Assembly: GCA_002424305.1 (NCBI GenBank)
Contig: DIQZ01000051.1
Span: 8,504 to 72,503, forward strand
Direction: 5' to 3'
Length of the DNA: 64,000 bases
From: Firmicutes bacterium UBA5449
GTDB lineage: Bacteria; Bacillota; SHA-98; UBA4971
The first letter of the stretch is position 1. Each line of letters opens with the position of its first letter. A program made the translations under genes and the position numbers. Shown one piece after another: positions 36,069 through 46,544 of the stretch. Under the pieces are notes generated by a model. The model was not told where the DNA came from and made no database searches. It saw only the letters and a list, made by a program, of their open reading frames with translations.

Positions 36069-37022
36069 CTATGTTCCATTTCGTTCTATAGCCCTAACTG
36101 CAGCGCGTACAATGTCATCTGCAGTCAAAGAATACACCTTCATGAGTTCATCCGGCGTACCTGATTGCCCGAAAACATCGCGAACACCGATTCTCTCTAC
36201 AGGGACAGGGCACATCTCACCTACAACCTCAGATACTGCACTCCCTAACCCCCCGATGATGCTATGCTCTTCAGCAGTGACCAGGGCACCGGTTTCCTCA
36301 GCCGCTTTAACTACTGCTTCAACGTCAATCGGTTTTATCGTAGCCATGTTAAGCACCCTTGCTGAAACCCCTTGTCCGCACAGGATATCAGCTGCCTCAA
36401 GGCTTGCACTTAGCATTACACCACAGGCAATTATCGTAACGTCGTTACCTTCACACACAGTGGCGGCCTTTCCTATTTCAAACTTGTATCCTTCATCAAA
36501 CACTATCGGCACAGCACTCCTACCTGTACGTATGTAAACAGGCCCTTCATGGCGCGCTGCAGCGAATACCGCCTGCTCTGTTTCAATGGCATCCGCAGGA
36601 ACAATCACCGTCATTCCAGGGATTACTCTCATAAGAGCCACATCCTCTATGGATTGGTGGGATGCCCCATCTTCACCTACAGTTATTCCCCCATGACTGG
36701 CTCCTATTTTGACGTTTAATCTACAATATCCCGCCGTCTGCCGCACCTGGTCATATGCTCTGCCCGACGCAAATATCGCAAACGAGCTCGCAAACGGGAT
36801 TTTACCTGACGCTGCAAGGCCCGCAGCAGTCCCCATCATGTCAGCTTCTGCTATTCCCATATCAAAAAACCTCTCAGGGAATTTCTTGGCAAAAGCATCT
36901 GTCCTCGTAGATTTGGAAAGGTCTGCGTCAAGGACTACTACATCACGGTTTATCTCGCCAAGCCTCACCAAGGCCTTACCGTATGCAGCCCGTGTCGCTA
37001 TCTTCTGTGGCACATCTGCCAT
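36069..37022 (-). CDS. transketolase, C-terminal subunit
   Basis: The 317-residue protein carries the pyrimidine-binding and C-terminal domains of transketolase (GIAEADMMGTAAGLAASGKIPF; GITVGEDGASHQSIED). The matching N-terminal subunit is encoded 83 nt upstream. Together they transfer two-carbon units in the pentose phosphate pathway. Split transketolases are usual in Clostridia and archaea. ATG follows AAGGGGGATAAG. Confidence 0.94.
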   Translation of the reverse strand: MADVPQKIATRAAYGKALVRLGEINRDVVVLDADLSKSTRTDAFAKKFPERFFDMGIAEADMMGTAAGLAASGKIPFASSFAIFASGRAYDQVRQTAGYCRLNVKIGASHGGITVGEDGASHQSIEDVALMRVIPGMTVIVPADAIETEQAVFAAARHEGPVYIRTGRSAVPIVFDEGYKFEIGKAATVCEGNDVTIIACGVMLSASLEAADILCGQGVSARVLNMATIKPIDVEAVVKAAEETGALVTAEEHSIIGGLGSAVSEVVGEMCPVPVERIGVRDVFGQSGTPDELMKVYSLTADDIVRAAVRAIERNGT

Positions 37023-37105
37023 GATATCTTATCCCCCTTGTCTATATATACATTGATTTAGGTTCCATATTGACAAATTTGGCAATGTACGCCCTAACGC
37101 AGCAG

Positions 37106-37945
37106 CTACATAAGGGAACCAAGCACAGCTTCAATATGACCTATAGCTTCTTCCGCCTGTTCTCCTGACGGTGCTTTACCGTGCCAGTCCACAATGTTCT
37201 CCATGAATGGGACACCTTTGCCTTTGACTGTGTGAGCGACTACCAACGTTGGTCTCCCTTTAGTCGCTCTCGCTTCCTCACAAGCGTCATAGATAGCCTC
37301 AATATCATGACCGTCTATCTCAAGCACATGCCAACCGAATGCCTCCCACCTGGCCGCCGGATTCGTAAACGATTTCACATCCACTATAGTGCCGTCAATT
37401 TGCAGGCCATTGTAATCGAGAAATACCATGAGATTATCCAGCTTTCGGTGGACGGAAGTCATGGATGCCTCCCATATCTGACCTTCTTGCGACTCTCCGT
37501 CACCAATGATCACGTATACTCTCGTAGGCCTGTTGTCAAGCTTCGCAGCAATCGCCATACCGTTGGCTGCAGACAGCCCCTGTCCCAGAGACCCTGTGGA
37601 CATCTCCACACCGGGAACCTGCCTCATACTGGGATGACCCTGCAATCTACTTCCCAATTTTCTAAGTGTAATCAGTTCCTCCTTGGGAATATAGCCTGCC
37701 TCAGCCAAAGTCGCATATAGAGCAGGAGCTGCATGGCCTTTTGACATGACGAATCTGTCCCTGTCAGGCCACGTGGGATCCTTTGAGTCAATCCTCATTA
37801 CCTTGAAGTAAAGTGTTGTCAGAATATCAGCAACTGAAAGGGATCCACCGGGATGTCCGGAGCCTGCGGCTGTTATGGATTTCACCACACTTAATCTGAT
37901 ATTCTGAGCAATACGTTGCAACTTTTTTGCCTCTTCTTGTGTCAA
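37106..37945 (-). CDS. transketolase, N-terminal subunit
   Basis: The 279-residue protein contains the thiamine-diphosphate-binding half (AGSGHPGGSLSVADIL; GDGESQEGQIWEA followed by DYNGLQIDG). It ends before the pyrimidine domain, which is in the next gene. TTG at 37945 has GAGTGAGG upstream. Confidence 0.94.
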   Translation of the reverse strand: MTQEEAKKLQRIAQNIRLSVVKSITAAGSGHPGGSLSVADILTTLYFKVMRIDSKDPTWPDRDRFVMSKGHAAPALYATLAEAGYIPKEELITLRKLGSRLQGHPSMRQVPGVEMSTGSLGQGLSAANGMAIAAKLDNRPTRVYVIIGDGESQEGQIWEASMTSVHRKLDNLMVFLDYNGLQIDGTIVDVKSFTNPAARWEAFGWHVLEIDGHDIEAIYDACEEARATKGRPTLVVAHTVKGKGVPFMENIVDWHGKAPSGEQAEEAIGHIEAVLGSLM

Positions 37946-37995
37946 TTACCTCACTCCCTGATGCCAAAGTATATCCTAATGAAGTCATGCAGGCA

Positions 37996-38721
37996 TTACG
38001 TCAGTTTCTCTCGAAGCACTCTTATGACAAACCGAGGTAAGGCCAGCATGCGCACAAACCTGCTTGGTTGACAGACAAGCCGATACAACCACTCCAGCCC
38101 ACATTGCCCCATCCAATCCGGTGCCCGCTTCACCTTACCTGCTAAAACGTCAAAACTGCCTCCTACGCCTATACATACGGCACCTTTTATGCGCGTCTTA
38201 TTTCGTGCGATCCAAAAATCCTGCCTCGGTGCACCCATCCCGACAAAGAGAAGACGAGCTCCTGACAGATTAACCTCATCAATTACGGCAGACTCTTCTC
38301 CTTCATCAAAGAATCCGTCACGAGTGCCTGCTACAATAAGCCCCGGCACTCTCCTCTTTGCACATTCAGCTGCTTCTTGCGCTACACCGGGTTCCGCTCC
38401 CAAGAAAAATACTGACCGGTTGTTCTTAGCTGCGCATATGAGTAATTCCTGCATCAAATCAAATCCGGCTACCCGTTGAGGAAGTGGAAACCCGAGAACT
38501 CTGGAAGCCCAGACAACACCGACACCGTCAGGAACCACCAGATCCGCTTCGCAAATAACATCCCTGAGCTCAGCATCTTCCTGTGCCATCATGGCAATTT
38601 CTGAATTCAGCGTCACTACCTGACACGTCCTGTCTCTTGCGACCAATTCCTCGACACGCGAGACAGCCTCTGGCATGTCTACCTTGTCCACCGGGAGGCC
38701 AAGGATGCTAACACGTTCCAC
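37996..38721 (-). CDS. tagA: WecG/TagA/CpsF-family glycosyltransferase
   Basis: The 241-residue product resembles N-acetylmannosaminyltransferases (GT26) that add the second sugar of wall teichoic acid or secondary-wall polymer linkage units to undecaprenyl-PP-GlcNAc. Conserved parts are VTLNSEIAMMAQED, DGVGVVWASRVLG and LLFVGMGAPRQDFWI. GTG at 38721 follows GAGGTGG. It lies 13 nt after csaB, so both probably serve one surface polymer. Confidence 0.9.
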   Translation of the reverse strand: MERVSILGLPVDKVDMPEAVSRVEELVARDRTCQVVTLNSEIAMMAQEDAELRDVICEADLVVPDGVGVVWASRVLGFPLPQRVAGFDLMQELLICAAKNNRSVFFLGAEPGVAQEAAECAKRRVPGLIVAGTRDGFFDEGEESAVIDEVNLSGARLLFVGMGAPRQDFWIARNKTRIKGAVCIGVGGSFDVLAGKVKRAPDWMGQCGLEWLYRLVCQPSRFVRMLALPRFVIRVLREKLT

Positions 38722-38734
38722 TATACCACCTCAG

Positions 38735-39841
38735 TCATGGGCTTGACTTTTCCCTTGCGGTTTCAACTGCAAGGTAGGCCGCGTCTTTCGCTGATTCCGC
38801 GAGCTTAGGAGCGAGCGTAGTAAGACTTGTCTTCATGTCTCCCCGCCTACGCCAAGCGTCCTTAACATAGTCAGCGAAAGAATCAACATCACGTCGGTCC
38901 GCTGAAAGTCCCGGCGTCTCGCCTACGATTGAAAGAAGCCCGTCCACTTTCGGATCGTATGATAAAGCAGCAAAAGGAGTCGCGGTAGCTACTGCAAAAA
39001 CCAGCGAATGATATCTCATGGTGATGGCAAAATCGGCCTCCTCCATGACAGACAGGATTTCTTGTGGCAAGAAATCGCCATCCAACATATGTGCACGCTC
39101 CTGCATTAACTCAATACATGCCCTGCATATGGTGACATCTTGAACCCTATGGAATGGAACATATACAACCACTGCGCCATGGGTCTTCACCAGATCATCG
39201 CAGGCTTCAGCCACAGCTTCCATATACCCCGGCACCGCCGGCCAGGGGCGTACGGAGACTATGACCAAAGGGTTCTCTTGTACGGGAATTTCGTGTGCAA
39301 GTAGGAGGTCACGACCGTTTACCATTCCATGAACGAGCTTAAGCCCGAACGCCGGATCCGCTACAACCTGTATTTCAGGTCTGTTGACACCCAGTGATTT
39401 CAAGAGTCCTTGTGACGGCTCATCCCGAACAGTAATCGCATCCACGGAATTACCTACTGTCCTTACGAGAAACTTGCTTAACGCAAGATTCAAAGGCCCA
39501 ATCCCTTGAGCATAGAAGAAAACAGGCTTTTTCATGACCTTCGCCAATGTTGCCAGGCCCAGATAATATGGGACTGACCGAGGACTTGTCACATCCTGGA
39601 GAAGGCTTCCGCCACCGCTAATGAATAGATCTGCGTCAGCAAGCTCCCTGCATAGCCCTGGGATATCCATCCTATTAATGGCATGCACGTTGTGAAGCTT
39701 CTTTGTCAGTACGGGATCATGTGATAAGACTACTATCTCAGAGCCATGAGATATCTCCCTCAAGTGTTGAATCATGGCAGTCAGAATAGCTTCATCACCT
39801 ATGTTTTGAAACCCAAAATAACCGGAGACAACAAACTTCAT
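38735..39841 (-). CDS. csaB: polysaccharide pyruvyl transferase CsaB
   Basis: The 368-residue protein has the GT-B-like fold of pyruvyl transferases, opening with SGYFGFQNIGDEAIL and containing SGGGSLLQDVTSPRS and the late YHSLVFAVA. CsaB adds ketal pyruvate to the wall polymer that anchors SLH-domain S-layer proteins. Its ATG overlaps the DUF5693 gene's stop as ATGA. An SLH-type cell surface is therefore likely, though no S-layer gene lies here. Confidence 0.92.
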   Translation of the reverse strand: MKFVVSGYFGFQNIGDEAILTAMIQHLREISHGSEIVVLSHDPVLTKKLHNVHAINRMDIPGLCRELADADLFISGGGSLLQDVTSPRSVPYYLGLATLAKVMKKPVFFYAQGIGPLNLALSKFLVRTVGNSVDAITVRDEPSQGLLKSLGVNRPEIQVVADPAFGLKLVHGMVNGRDLLLAHEIPVQENPLVIVSVRPWPAVPGYMEAVAEACDDLVKTHGAVVVYVPFHRVQDVTICRACIELMQERAHMLDGDFLPQEILSVMEEADFAITMRYHSLVFAVATATPFAALSYDPKVDGLLSIVGETPGLSADRRDVDSFADYVKDAWRRRGDMKTSLTTLAPKLAESAKDAAYLAVETAREKSSP

Positions 39842-41856
39842 TCTGAATCCACTCTGATCTTTCTATGGTAGTAGATGAATACCAAACTGATTACAATTCC
39901 GACTATTCCACCGAGTATCAGCCCATACAGAGTCCTAAGAAGAGTCGCCTTGATTGGTGTGTGTATATGCGAAAATGTATTTACCATGGATATCTGCCCT
40001 ATACAACCTGCAAGTGCAATTGGCAGACCGACTCTCCAATAACCTGAAAGTGTCACTACAGCCGCAAATATCAACAAAGGATGCCCTATGAGAAATTCTT
40101 TGGTTCTTGGACGAAACACCAACACATTCTCGAGAAATCGCCTCATTCCCTCGTCAAATTGGGGAATGGGCAGACCGAAATAGATGTTACCTGTCCGCAA
40201 AATATACACTAGGCCTCCTAATGCCACAACACCCAGAGCAACAATATGCCATACACGTAGAGGCGCCTTGAGAAAATCGCCAAGTGCTTTGAGGACTCCT
40301 CCGTTTGAGCCCTCCTCAAAGCGCTCCCATTCCACCAGATAACGCCAACATATGATGGCCGCCAAAAATATGGGTAGAGTGTGAGCAGCCTTTACCCCGA
40401 TGAACTTGTCAAGTGACAACATGAAGCTTCCGCTTGACAGGGTGCCTGCAACTAAAAGCCCCCCTATAACAGATATACCTGACGCCTCAAGCCATAACAA
40501 GATAGCATCTTTTAACTGCAAAGTCTTGTCTGTGTGCGCTTTCCACAGCGATTTGGAGTACAGTGCGCTCACTGCAAGTATAGGAAACACTATCGCGCCA
40601 CCGAAGGCAACCAGTTGTCTCGCGAGGGTTTCCAGTCCGGTTGACAATAGAGCAGCATAAGCCACAATTCCCAGCACAAACATGCCCAACTCGAGAACAG
40701 GAGAAAGCGAAAACAATGCATCAATTAAAATAAATGCGGATGCCAGAATACCGAGGCCAACTACAATAACCAGATATCTGCTGGGAGTGTACTGTTTGAA
40801 TGGCCGGGCCTCGCCTATAGAAAACCCTGATGCCTCCAGTTCATCCCGGATAGCCTGAATGTAGTTGAGGTTTATGTCAATACCGTCAACATCTCCGATT
40901 GCAGCAGGAAAGGGACGAATGTACATGACTCTCATATTGCGCTCACGGGCTGCGCGGGCAAATCTGTCCACAGCCTTGTCAAAGGGGATCTTCTCCATCT
41001 CGCGTTCAGTAATGCTGTGAACCCGTATCACGTTCAGATCCATGAGACGTGCAAATTCGCTGTCTCCTTTTTGAACAGCGAACTCCACCTGTCCGAAGTT
41101 CATAGAATCCATTAACAGCAAGTCCGCAACATCACCCATATGGCCGGGATATCCAAGGGTCTCCATGCCTTCGAAGATCATGAGACTGATATCGTCCTTA
41201 GCAGGTATCCGGTTGAATAGAAAATGAATTTTTTCACGAGTCACAGCCGGATAATTCCTGAGCCGTGCTACGATATGAAGCTCTGCCTCAATGACTTCAC
41301 GCGACTCATCCGGATCCAGTCCGATATTGACTTTTTCGAGGTCGCGGATGCTTCTGGCTGTCTCAATAAACAGCCCAAGGCGTTGAGATGAAAATGTGGA
41401 AACCCGCTCCCCCTCAAGCCTTACAGGAAGAATCTCCACCAAGTTCTGAAAAACAAGCTCGTCCCTGGGAAACACATAAGAATTACCTGTGAGCAAACGA
41501 TCTTCGTCTATCATCTGCCTGAGAACAGGATCCGTTACAGGTGCTAATTTATCGTAGTCAAGAATTTGCCTGCCGCTGAACAAATAAGCTTGTCCTGCAT
41601 CTGCAATATCCTTAATAGTAACCTCGTTGAGAGCGACAGACGTAAGCCCCGCGTCTCGTGCCTGTCTAAGGAAGGTATCCAGTGGATAGCTCATAGATTG
41701 ACATAACAACTTAGCTGCTTTATAGTCCATAACCAACTCTACGGTATCATTGGACTTCTCAACTTGTGCTCGTCCCCATAATATACCCGTAGCAGAGACT
41801 AACGCTGCAACTAACATCCATACCCAAAGGTTCTTGATACGCCTGGGTCCGGCCAC
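39838..41856 (-). CDS. DUF5693 membrane protein
   Basis: The 672-residue protein has an N-terminal anchor (about 10-28), a long extracytoplasmic domain (about 30-365) and about eight membrane helices. This is the DUF5693 pattern, a family of unknown function commonly placed beside csaB. GTG at 41856 follows GGGGTGAAGG. A role in making or exporting the pyruvylated wall polymer is inferred only from neighbours. Confidence 0.8.
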   Translation of the reverse strand: MAGPRRIKNLWVWMLVAALVSATGILWGRAQVEKSNDTVELVMDYKAAKLLCQSMSYPLDTFLRQARDAGLTSVALNEVTIKDIADAGQAYLFSGRQILDYDKLAPVTDPVLRQMIDEDRLLTGNSYVFPRDELVFQNLVEILPVRLEGERVSTFSSQRLGLFIETARSIRDLEKVNIGLDPDESREVIEAELHIVARLRNYPAVTREKIHFLFNRIPAKDDISLMIFEGMETLGYPGHMGDVADLLLMDSMNFGQVEFAVQKGDSEFARLMDLNVIRVHSITEREMEKIPFDKAVDRFARAARERNMRVMYIRPFPAAIGDVDGIDINLNYIQAIRDELEASGFSIGEARPFKQYTPSRYLVIVVGLGILASAFILIDALFSLSPVLELGMFVLGIVAYAALLSTGLETLARQLVAFGGAIVFPILAVSALYSKSLWKAHTDKTLQLKDAILLWLEASGISVIGGLLVAGTLSSGSFMLSLDKFIGVKAAHTLPIFLAAIICWRYLVEWERFEEGSNGGVLKALGDFLKAPLRVWHIVALGVVALGGLVYILRTGNIYFGLPIPQFDEGMRRFLENVLVFRPRTKEFLIGHPLLIFAAVVTLSGYWRVGLPIALAGCIGQISMVNTFSHIHTPIKATLLRTLYGLILGGIVGIVISLVFIYYHRKIRVDSE

Positions 41857-41875
41857 AGACCTTCACCCCACTTTC

Positions 41876-42625
41876 TCAACCTCTCTCTTCTATGTCACCC
41901 GGCGTCCTCCCGACAATACGTACGACATTATCTTCAACGCTTATCTCGCTGATGATGACAGGAACTGGAAGATCGGACATGTCCAACGAAAAGTCAAGAC
42001 TACTTATCAGCCCGTCAGTGATGATTGAAGGAAGCTTAGTATTACCGACTTGAACATTATGAATTGCGTACCTGATGCCTGAACCGTCTCCTTTAGCGAG
42101 GAATGTCCCGTCAAGGCTCACATTGATATCTATCCCGGCTACATTAACACTACCTGTGACTTTTGCTATGCCGGGATCCAACTGAATTCGAATCGACTCA
42201 GGCATGTTCTCCATACCATGAACATACCGGTTGAGATCGTCCTCAGTAAGCACTACTTCAGCTCTACCTTGCTCAATACGAGATAAAGCCAGACGTCCTT
42301 CCTCAGTCAAAGCCTGCATATCAATGAGGATACCACTTGCGCGAACCATAAGAGTATCAATCCTAAGACCGTTTGAGCAAAGACCTTTGCAGTCAATATT
42401 CATGGAATTCACACTGCCGGAAGAAATCAAGTTGATTACAGGAAACGTTCTCAGACGGACTCTGACAGATTCAATGCTATCCACATCAGATGCTATTGCA
42501 TTTTCCAATCGAGACCCGATTACACGGGGAATGACTAACTCAAAAACTAAGAGAACACATATGACAACCGTGAGACCGGGTATGAGCAATGGAAAGCCTT
42601 CTCTTCTCCGATACTTCAACCCCAC
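41876..42625 (-). CDS. LmeA-like (DUF2993) lipid-binding protein
   Basis: The 249-residue product has a basic N-terminus, one membrane anchor or signal (LLIPGLTVVICVLLVFELV) and an extracytoplasmic DUF2993 beta-rich domain, related to LmeA, a phospholipid-binding mannan/envelope factor of actinobacteria. GTG at 42625 is preferred, as AAGGGAG lies 8 nt before it; a GTG at 42652 would overlap prfB. Function here is not known. Confidence 0.75.
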   Translation of the reverse strand: MGLKYRRREGFPLLIPGLTVVICVLLVFELVIPRVIGSRLENAIASDVDSIESVRVRLRTFPVINLISSGSVNSMNIDCKGLCSNGLRIDTLMVRASGILIDMQALTEEGRLALSRIEQGRAEVVLTEDDLNRYVHGMENMPESIRIQLDPGIAKVTGSVNVAGIDINVSLDGTFLAKGDGSGIRYAIHNVQVGNTKLPSIITDGLISSLDFSLDMSDLPVPVIISEISVEDNVVRIVGRTPGDIEERG

Positions 42626-42641
42626 AACGTCAACTCCCTTG

Positions 42642-43752
42642 TCACGACGCACTCATTTTTGCCGCGACCCTAAGATATGTTTCGATGAACTCGTTAATAT
42701 CACCGTCCATGACTGCCTGAACATTGCCTGTTTCAAGCCCGGTACGATGGTCTTTGACCATAGTGTAAGGTTGGAATACATATGACCTTATCTGACTTCC
42801 CCAGGCAATCTCTCTTTGCTCGCCTTGGAGCGCATCGAGTTTCTTTTCCTTTTCAGCCTCCAGATGTTCAAATAGCCTTGCCTTGAGGATCCTCATTGCC
42901 GTGATCCTGTTCTGATGCTGAGACCGTTCATTTTGGCATTGCGCAATTATCCCAGTGGGTATGTGAGTTATCCTCACAGCAGACTCTGTCTTGTTTACAT
43001 GTTGCCCTCCTGCTCCACCTGATTTGTACGTATCTGTTTTCAAGTCATCAGGGTTTATCTCAACATCCACATCCTCAGGAATATCAGGGATCACATCAAC
43101 AGACGCAAATGACGTATGCCGTCTGGCATTAGCATCGAAAGGCGAGATTCTGACGAGGCGATGTACTCCTTTCTCAGCCTTTAGGTACCCGAAACAGTTC
43201 TTTCCGCTTACCAGAAATGTGACACTCTTGATTCCTGCTTCGTCTCCCGGAAGAGAATCAGTGATCTCAGTCTTGTACCCGCATTTTTCAGCCCATTTTA
43301 GGTACATACGAAGAAGCATCTCTGCCCAATCCTGGGACTCTGTTCCCCCTGCCCCGGAGTGTATTGATACAATAGCATCAGATCCGTCGTACTCACCACT
43401 CAGCAAGTGAGCGACCTCAAGCTGTGAGACAACTCTCCCCAAAGACTCAACGCCTTGTTCAATCTCGTCATCAACCGAATCGTCTCCCTCTTCTATCGCA
43501 AGATTCAAAAGAGTCCAAAGATCCTCAGCTTGAGCCATTGTTTTTTTCCAAGATTCAACGTCTTCTTTAAGCCTGCTCGCTCGCTGCAGTGTTTTCTTGG
43601 CATCTTCCGGCTCATCCCAGAAACTCGAATCAGCCATTGTATTTTCAAGCTCTTTGAGTTGCGCTAGTTTCTCTTCAACTTCAAAGATAACCCCTCATCT
43701 TCTCTACTCTGGTCTTAAGCTCTGCTAAGACCGGCTTAATTTCAGTGAGCAT
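42642..43752 (-). CDS. prfB: peptide chain release factor 2, with programmed +1 frameshift
   Basis: Translation starts at ATG 43752 and reads 23 codons to an in-frame TGA at 43683-43681; a +1 shift on CTT-T then continues for 346 codons, giving about 369 residues, the normal RF2 length. The stop-recognition SPF tripeptide is in RISPFDANARRH, and the peptidyl-hydrolysis GGQ in SGGAGGQHVNKTES. An internal ATG at 43637 would make an N-truncated protein and is not needed. Termination at UGA and UAA is its job, and the frameshift provides autoregulation. The start lies 6 nt past the secA stop, with GGGAG inside secA as ribosome binding site. Confidence 0.95.
43681..43696 (-). promoter_or_regulatory. 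prfB programmed frameshift site
   Basis: On the minus strand the run AGGGGTTATCTTTGA holds the three classic parts: an internal Shine-Dalgarno-like AGGGG, the slippery CTT-T and the in-frame TGA. Low RF2 lets the ribosome slip +1 and complete the protein. Confidence 0.93.
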
Positions 43753-43757
43753 GTTAG

Positions 43758-46454
43758 CTACACTCCCTTTCCGCAGCACTTCTTATATTTCTTTCCACTG
43801 CCACATGGACAGGGATCGTTTCTCCCAACCTTTTTCGCTCGCCGTTGCTTAGGTTTCGGCGGAGCGTCTTCTCCACTTCCGCCCATCGTCATAATAGAAG
43901 TGACCCGTTTCGCCCTTGACTGTCTGTCTCCGCGTTCATCACTTACCGTAACTCTTGGCATCCATGCAACAACATCATCGCGGATATTGGCCTTCAGATC
44001 TTCAAACATTTGCCAGCTTTCCAACTGATACTCAAGGAGCGGATCTTTCTGCCCATATGCTCTGAGTCCAATCCCTTCCCTGAGATCATCCATGGCCTGG
44101 AGATGATCGATCCACTTGGAATCGATAACTCTTAACATAACGAGTTTCTCCAGAACTCTCATACGTTCTGAGCCTATTGCTTCCTCGCGAGCGTCATAGG
44201 ACTTGGAAGCAATAGTCATTACGAAATCGGCAAGTTCAGGGCGCGTCTTTCCTTCTAAGTCAGCCAATCCGATGGGAAAATGAAACATGAACGTCTGATT
44301 CAGTCGGCCTGCAAGCCCGCGGAGATCCCATTCCTCTTGGAATACTTTCTCGTTAGCGTAAACATCCAAGATCTCTGTGATGACCTGAGACATCATTTCC
44401 ATAATTCTGTCTTTTAAGTTTTCCCCTTGAACAACTCTGCGCCTGTCATCATACATGACCTCACGCTGTTTATTCATAACGTCATCATATTCAAGGACTT
44501 GCTTTCTGATATCAAAGTTATGTCCTTCAACCCGCTTCTGCGCAGTCTCAATAGAGCGTGCTATACGCTGATGCTCTATGGGCATGTCCTCTTCCCATCC
44601 AAGACGGTCCATTATTCCGGTAATGAACTCCCCGCCGAACAGTCTCATGAGATCATCTTCCAATGAAACATAGAACCTGGAAGCCCCGGGGTCGCCCTGC
44701 CTCCCTGAACGCCCTCTAAGCTGGTTATCAATTCTACGACTCTCATGACGTTCTGTTCCAATAATAAACAGCCCACCAAGCTCCACGACTTTTTCATATT
44801 CTCCGGCGGATTCAGCCTTAGCGTCCTCGAGAAGCTCCCGGTATTCCTTCCTGGCTTCAAGCACTTCCGGATCCTCTGTGGGGAAATGCTCTGCAGCTTC
44901 AGCTACTATCTCACCGGAATACCCGTTTGCGCGTAGTTTCTGCTTTGCGGCATACTCGGGGTTACCACCTAAGACAATGTCCGTGCCTCTTCCTGCCATG
45001 TTCGTGGCAATAGTGACTGCCCCTAATCTACCTGCCTGTGCCACGATCTCAGCTTCACGTTCATGATGTTTCGCATTAAGAACCTGATGCCGAACACCCC
45101 TGCGCTTCAGCATGTCACTTAAGCGCTCTGACCTCTCTATGGACACAGTCCCTACAAGGACAGGCTGGCCCGGCTTGTGTATCTCCTCGATTTCATCAAC
45201 AATCGCAGCAAACTTAGCCCCCTCCGTCTTGTAGATGACATCAGGATAGTCCTCACGAATCATAGGTAGGTGAGTGGGAAGGATTACAACATCAAGCCCA
45301 TATATCTTCTGGAATTCCTCTTCTTCCGTAGCTGCTGTCCCAGTCATGCCGGCTAGCTTATGGTACATACGAAAGTAGTTCTGGAAAGTGATTGTGGCCA
45401 GGGTCAAGCTTTCTCGCTCTACCTTAACACCTTCCTTTGCCTCAATAGCCTGATGAAGTCCGTTACTGTACCGTCTCCCAAACATAAGCCTTCCGGTAAA
45501 TTCGTCAACTATGATTGCTTGGTCGTCTTTGACGATATAGTCTCTGTCACGACGCATGAGTGCGTGAGCGCGAAGCGCCTGATTTAAATGATGCATCAGC
45601 TCTATGTTAGACTCATCCGAGAGATTATCCAACCCAAGCATACGCTCTGCTCTCTCTACACCTTCGTCAGTCAGGGCTACCGTGTTAGCTTTTTCGTCAA
45701 CAGCATAGTCCTCATCCCTCTTTAACCTTGGGACAAGCCTGGCAAATTCACGGTATAAGTCAGTAGACTCCTCTGCCTGTCCGGAAATAATCAGAGGCGT
45801 TCTGGCCTCATCTATCAAGATACTGTCGACCTCATCCACAATGGCATAGTTCAGCTCTCGTTGCACCATTTCGTCCCGAGAGGTAACCATGTTATCACGG
45901 AGGTAATCGAAGCCGAACTCGTTATTAGTCCCATAAATAATATCTGATGCATATGCCCCTCTGCGCTCAGCATAATCAAGACCGTGGACTATAACACCTA
46001 CCTTGAGTCCGAGGAACTTATAGATTGTACCCATCCATTCCGAGTCACGCCTGGCCAAGTAGTCATTTACCGTAACAATGTGAACGCCCTTTCCGGTTAG
46101 AGCGTTAAGATACGCAGGCAGAGTCGCAGCAAGTGTCTTACCTTCCCCTGTCTTCATTTCTGCGATCCGACCTTCATGGAGGACTACTCCTCCCATGATC
46201 TGCTCGTCGAAATGACGCTGACCCAGCACTCTGACTGCAGCTTCGCGAACCACAGCGAACGCTTGGGGAAGAAGTTCATCCAGTGTCTCGCCGTTATCAA
46301 ACCTTGTCCTAAACTCCAAGGTCTTGGCTGTAAGTTCAGGGTTAGAAAGCCTGGAAACCTCCGGCTCTAAAGCAGAGACGGAGTCAGCTATGGCCCTGAG
46401 CCTTCTGAGTTCTCTTTCGTTGGTATCAAAAACCTTTTTCAGGAACCCAAGCAC
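43758..46454 (-). CDS. secA: preprotein translocase ATPase SecA
   Basis: The 898-residue motor drives Sec-dependent export. It has Walker [14 protein letters not shown]-like [16 protein letters not shown], the [10 protein letters not shown] motif, RQGDPG, and the C-terminal zinc/SecB-binding tail [20 protein letters not shown] at 46454 follows GAGGGGATAGG and gives the usual [14 protein letters not shown] start; an ATG 29 codons upstream adds an unrelated extension. It precedes prfB, as in Bacillus. Confidence 0.97.
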   Translation of the reverse strand: MLGFLKKVFDTNERELRRLRAIADSVSALEPEVSRLSNPELTAKTLEFRTRFDNGETLDELLPQAFAVVREAAVRVLGQRHFDEQIMGGVVLHEGRIAEMKTGEGKTLAATLPAYLNALTGKGVHIVTVNDYLARRDSEWMGTIYKFLGLKVGVIVHGLDYAERRGAYASDIIYGTNNEFGFDYLRDNMVTSRDEMVQRELNYAIVDEVDSILIDEARTPLIISGQAEESTDLYREFARLVPRLKRDEDYAVDEKANTVALTDEGVERAERMLGLDNLSDESNIELMHHLNQALRAHALMRRDRDYIVKDDQAIIVDEFTGRLMFGRRYSNGLHQAIEAKEGVKVERESLTLATITFQNYFRMYHKLAGMTGTAATEEEEFQKIYGLDVVILPTHLPMIREDYPDVIYKTEGAKFAAIVDEIEEIHKPGQPVLVGTVSIERSERLSDMLKRRGVRHQVLNAKHHEREAEIVAQAGRLGAVTIATNMAGRGTDIVLGGNPEYAAKQKLRANGYSGEIVAEAAEHFPTEDPEVLEARKEYRELLEDAKAESAGEYEKVVELGGLFIIGTERHESRRIDNQLRGRSGRQGDPGASRFYVSLEDDLMRLFGGEFITGIMDRLGWEEDMPIEHQRIARSIETAQKRVEGHNFDIRKQVLEYDDVMNKQREVMYDDRRRVVQGENLKDRIMEMMSQVITEILDVYANEKVFQEEWDLRGLAGRLNQTFMFHFPIGLADLEGKTRPELADFVMTIASKSYDAREEAIGSERMRVLEKLVMLRVIDSKWIDHLQAMDDLREGIGLRAYGQKDPLLEYQLESWQMFEDLKANIRDDVVAWMPRVTVSDERGDRQSRAKRVTSIMTMGGSGEDAPPKPKQRRAKKVGRNDPCPCGSGKKYKKCCGKGV

Positions 46455-46544
46455 TAACCTATCCCCTCTTCCTCTAAAATGCGAGTCAATTATATCATTT
46501 ACGTTTTTAAGCAGCAACTGCGCGCCACGCAACAAGCGCATGCA

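Noticed and set aside
42642..43637. prfB as an N-terminally truncated gene or pseudogene
   Set aside because: The upstream ATG, 23 codons and the AGGGG-CTTTGA frameshift signal restore a full-length RF2.
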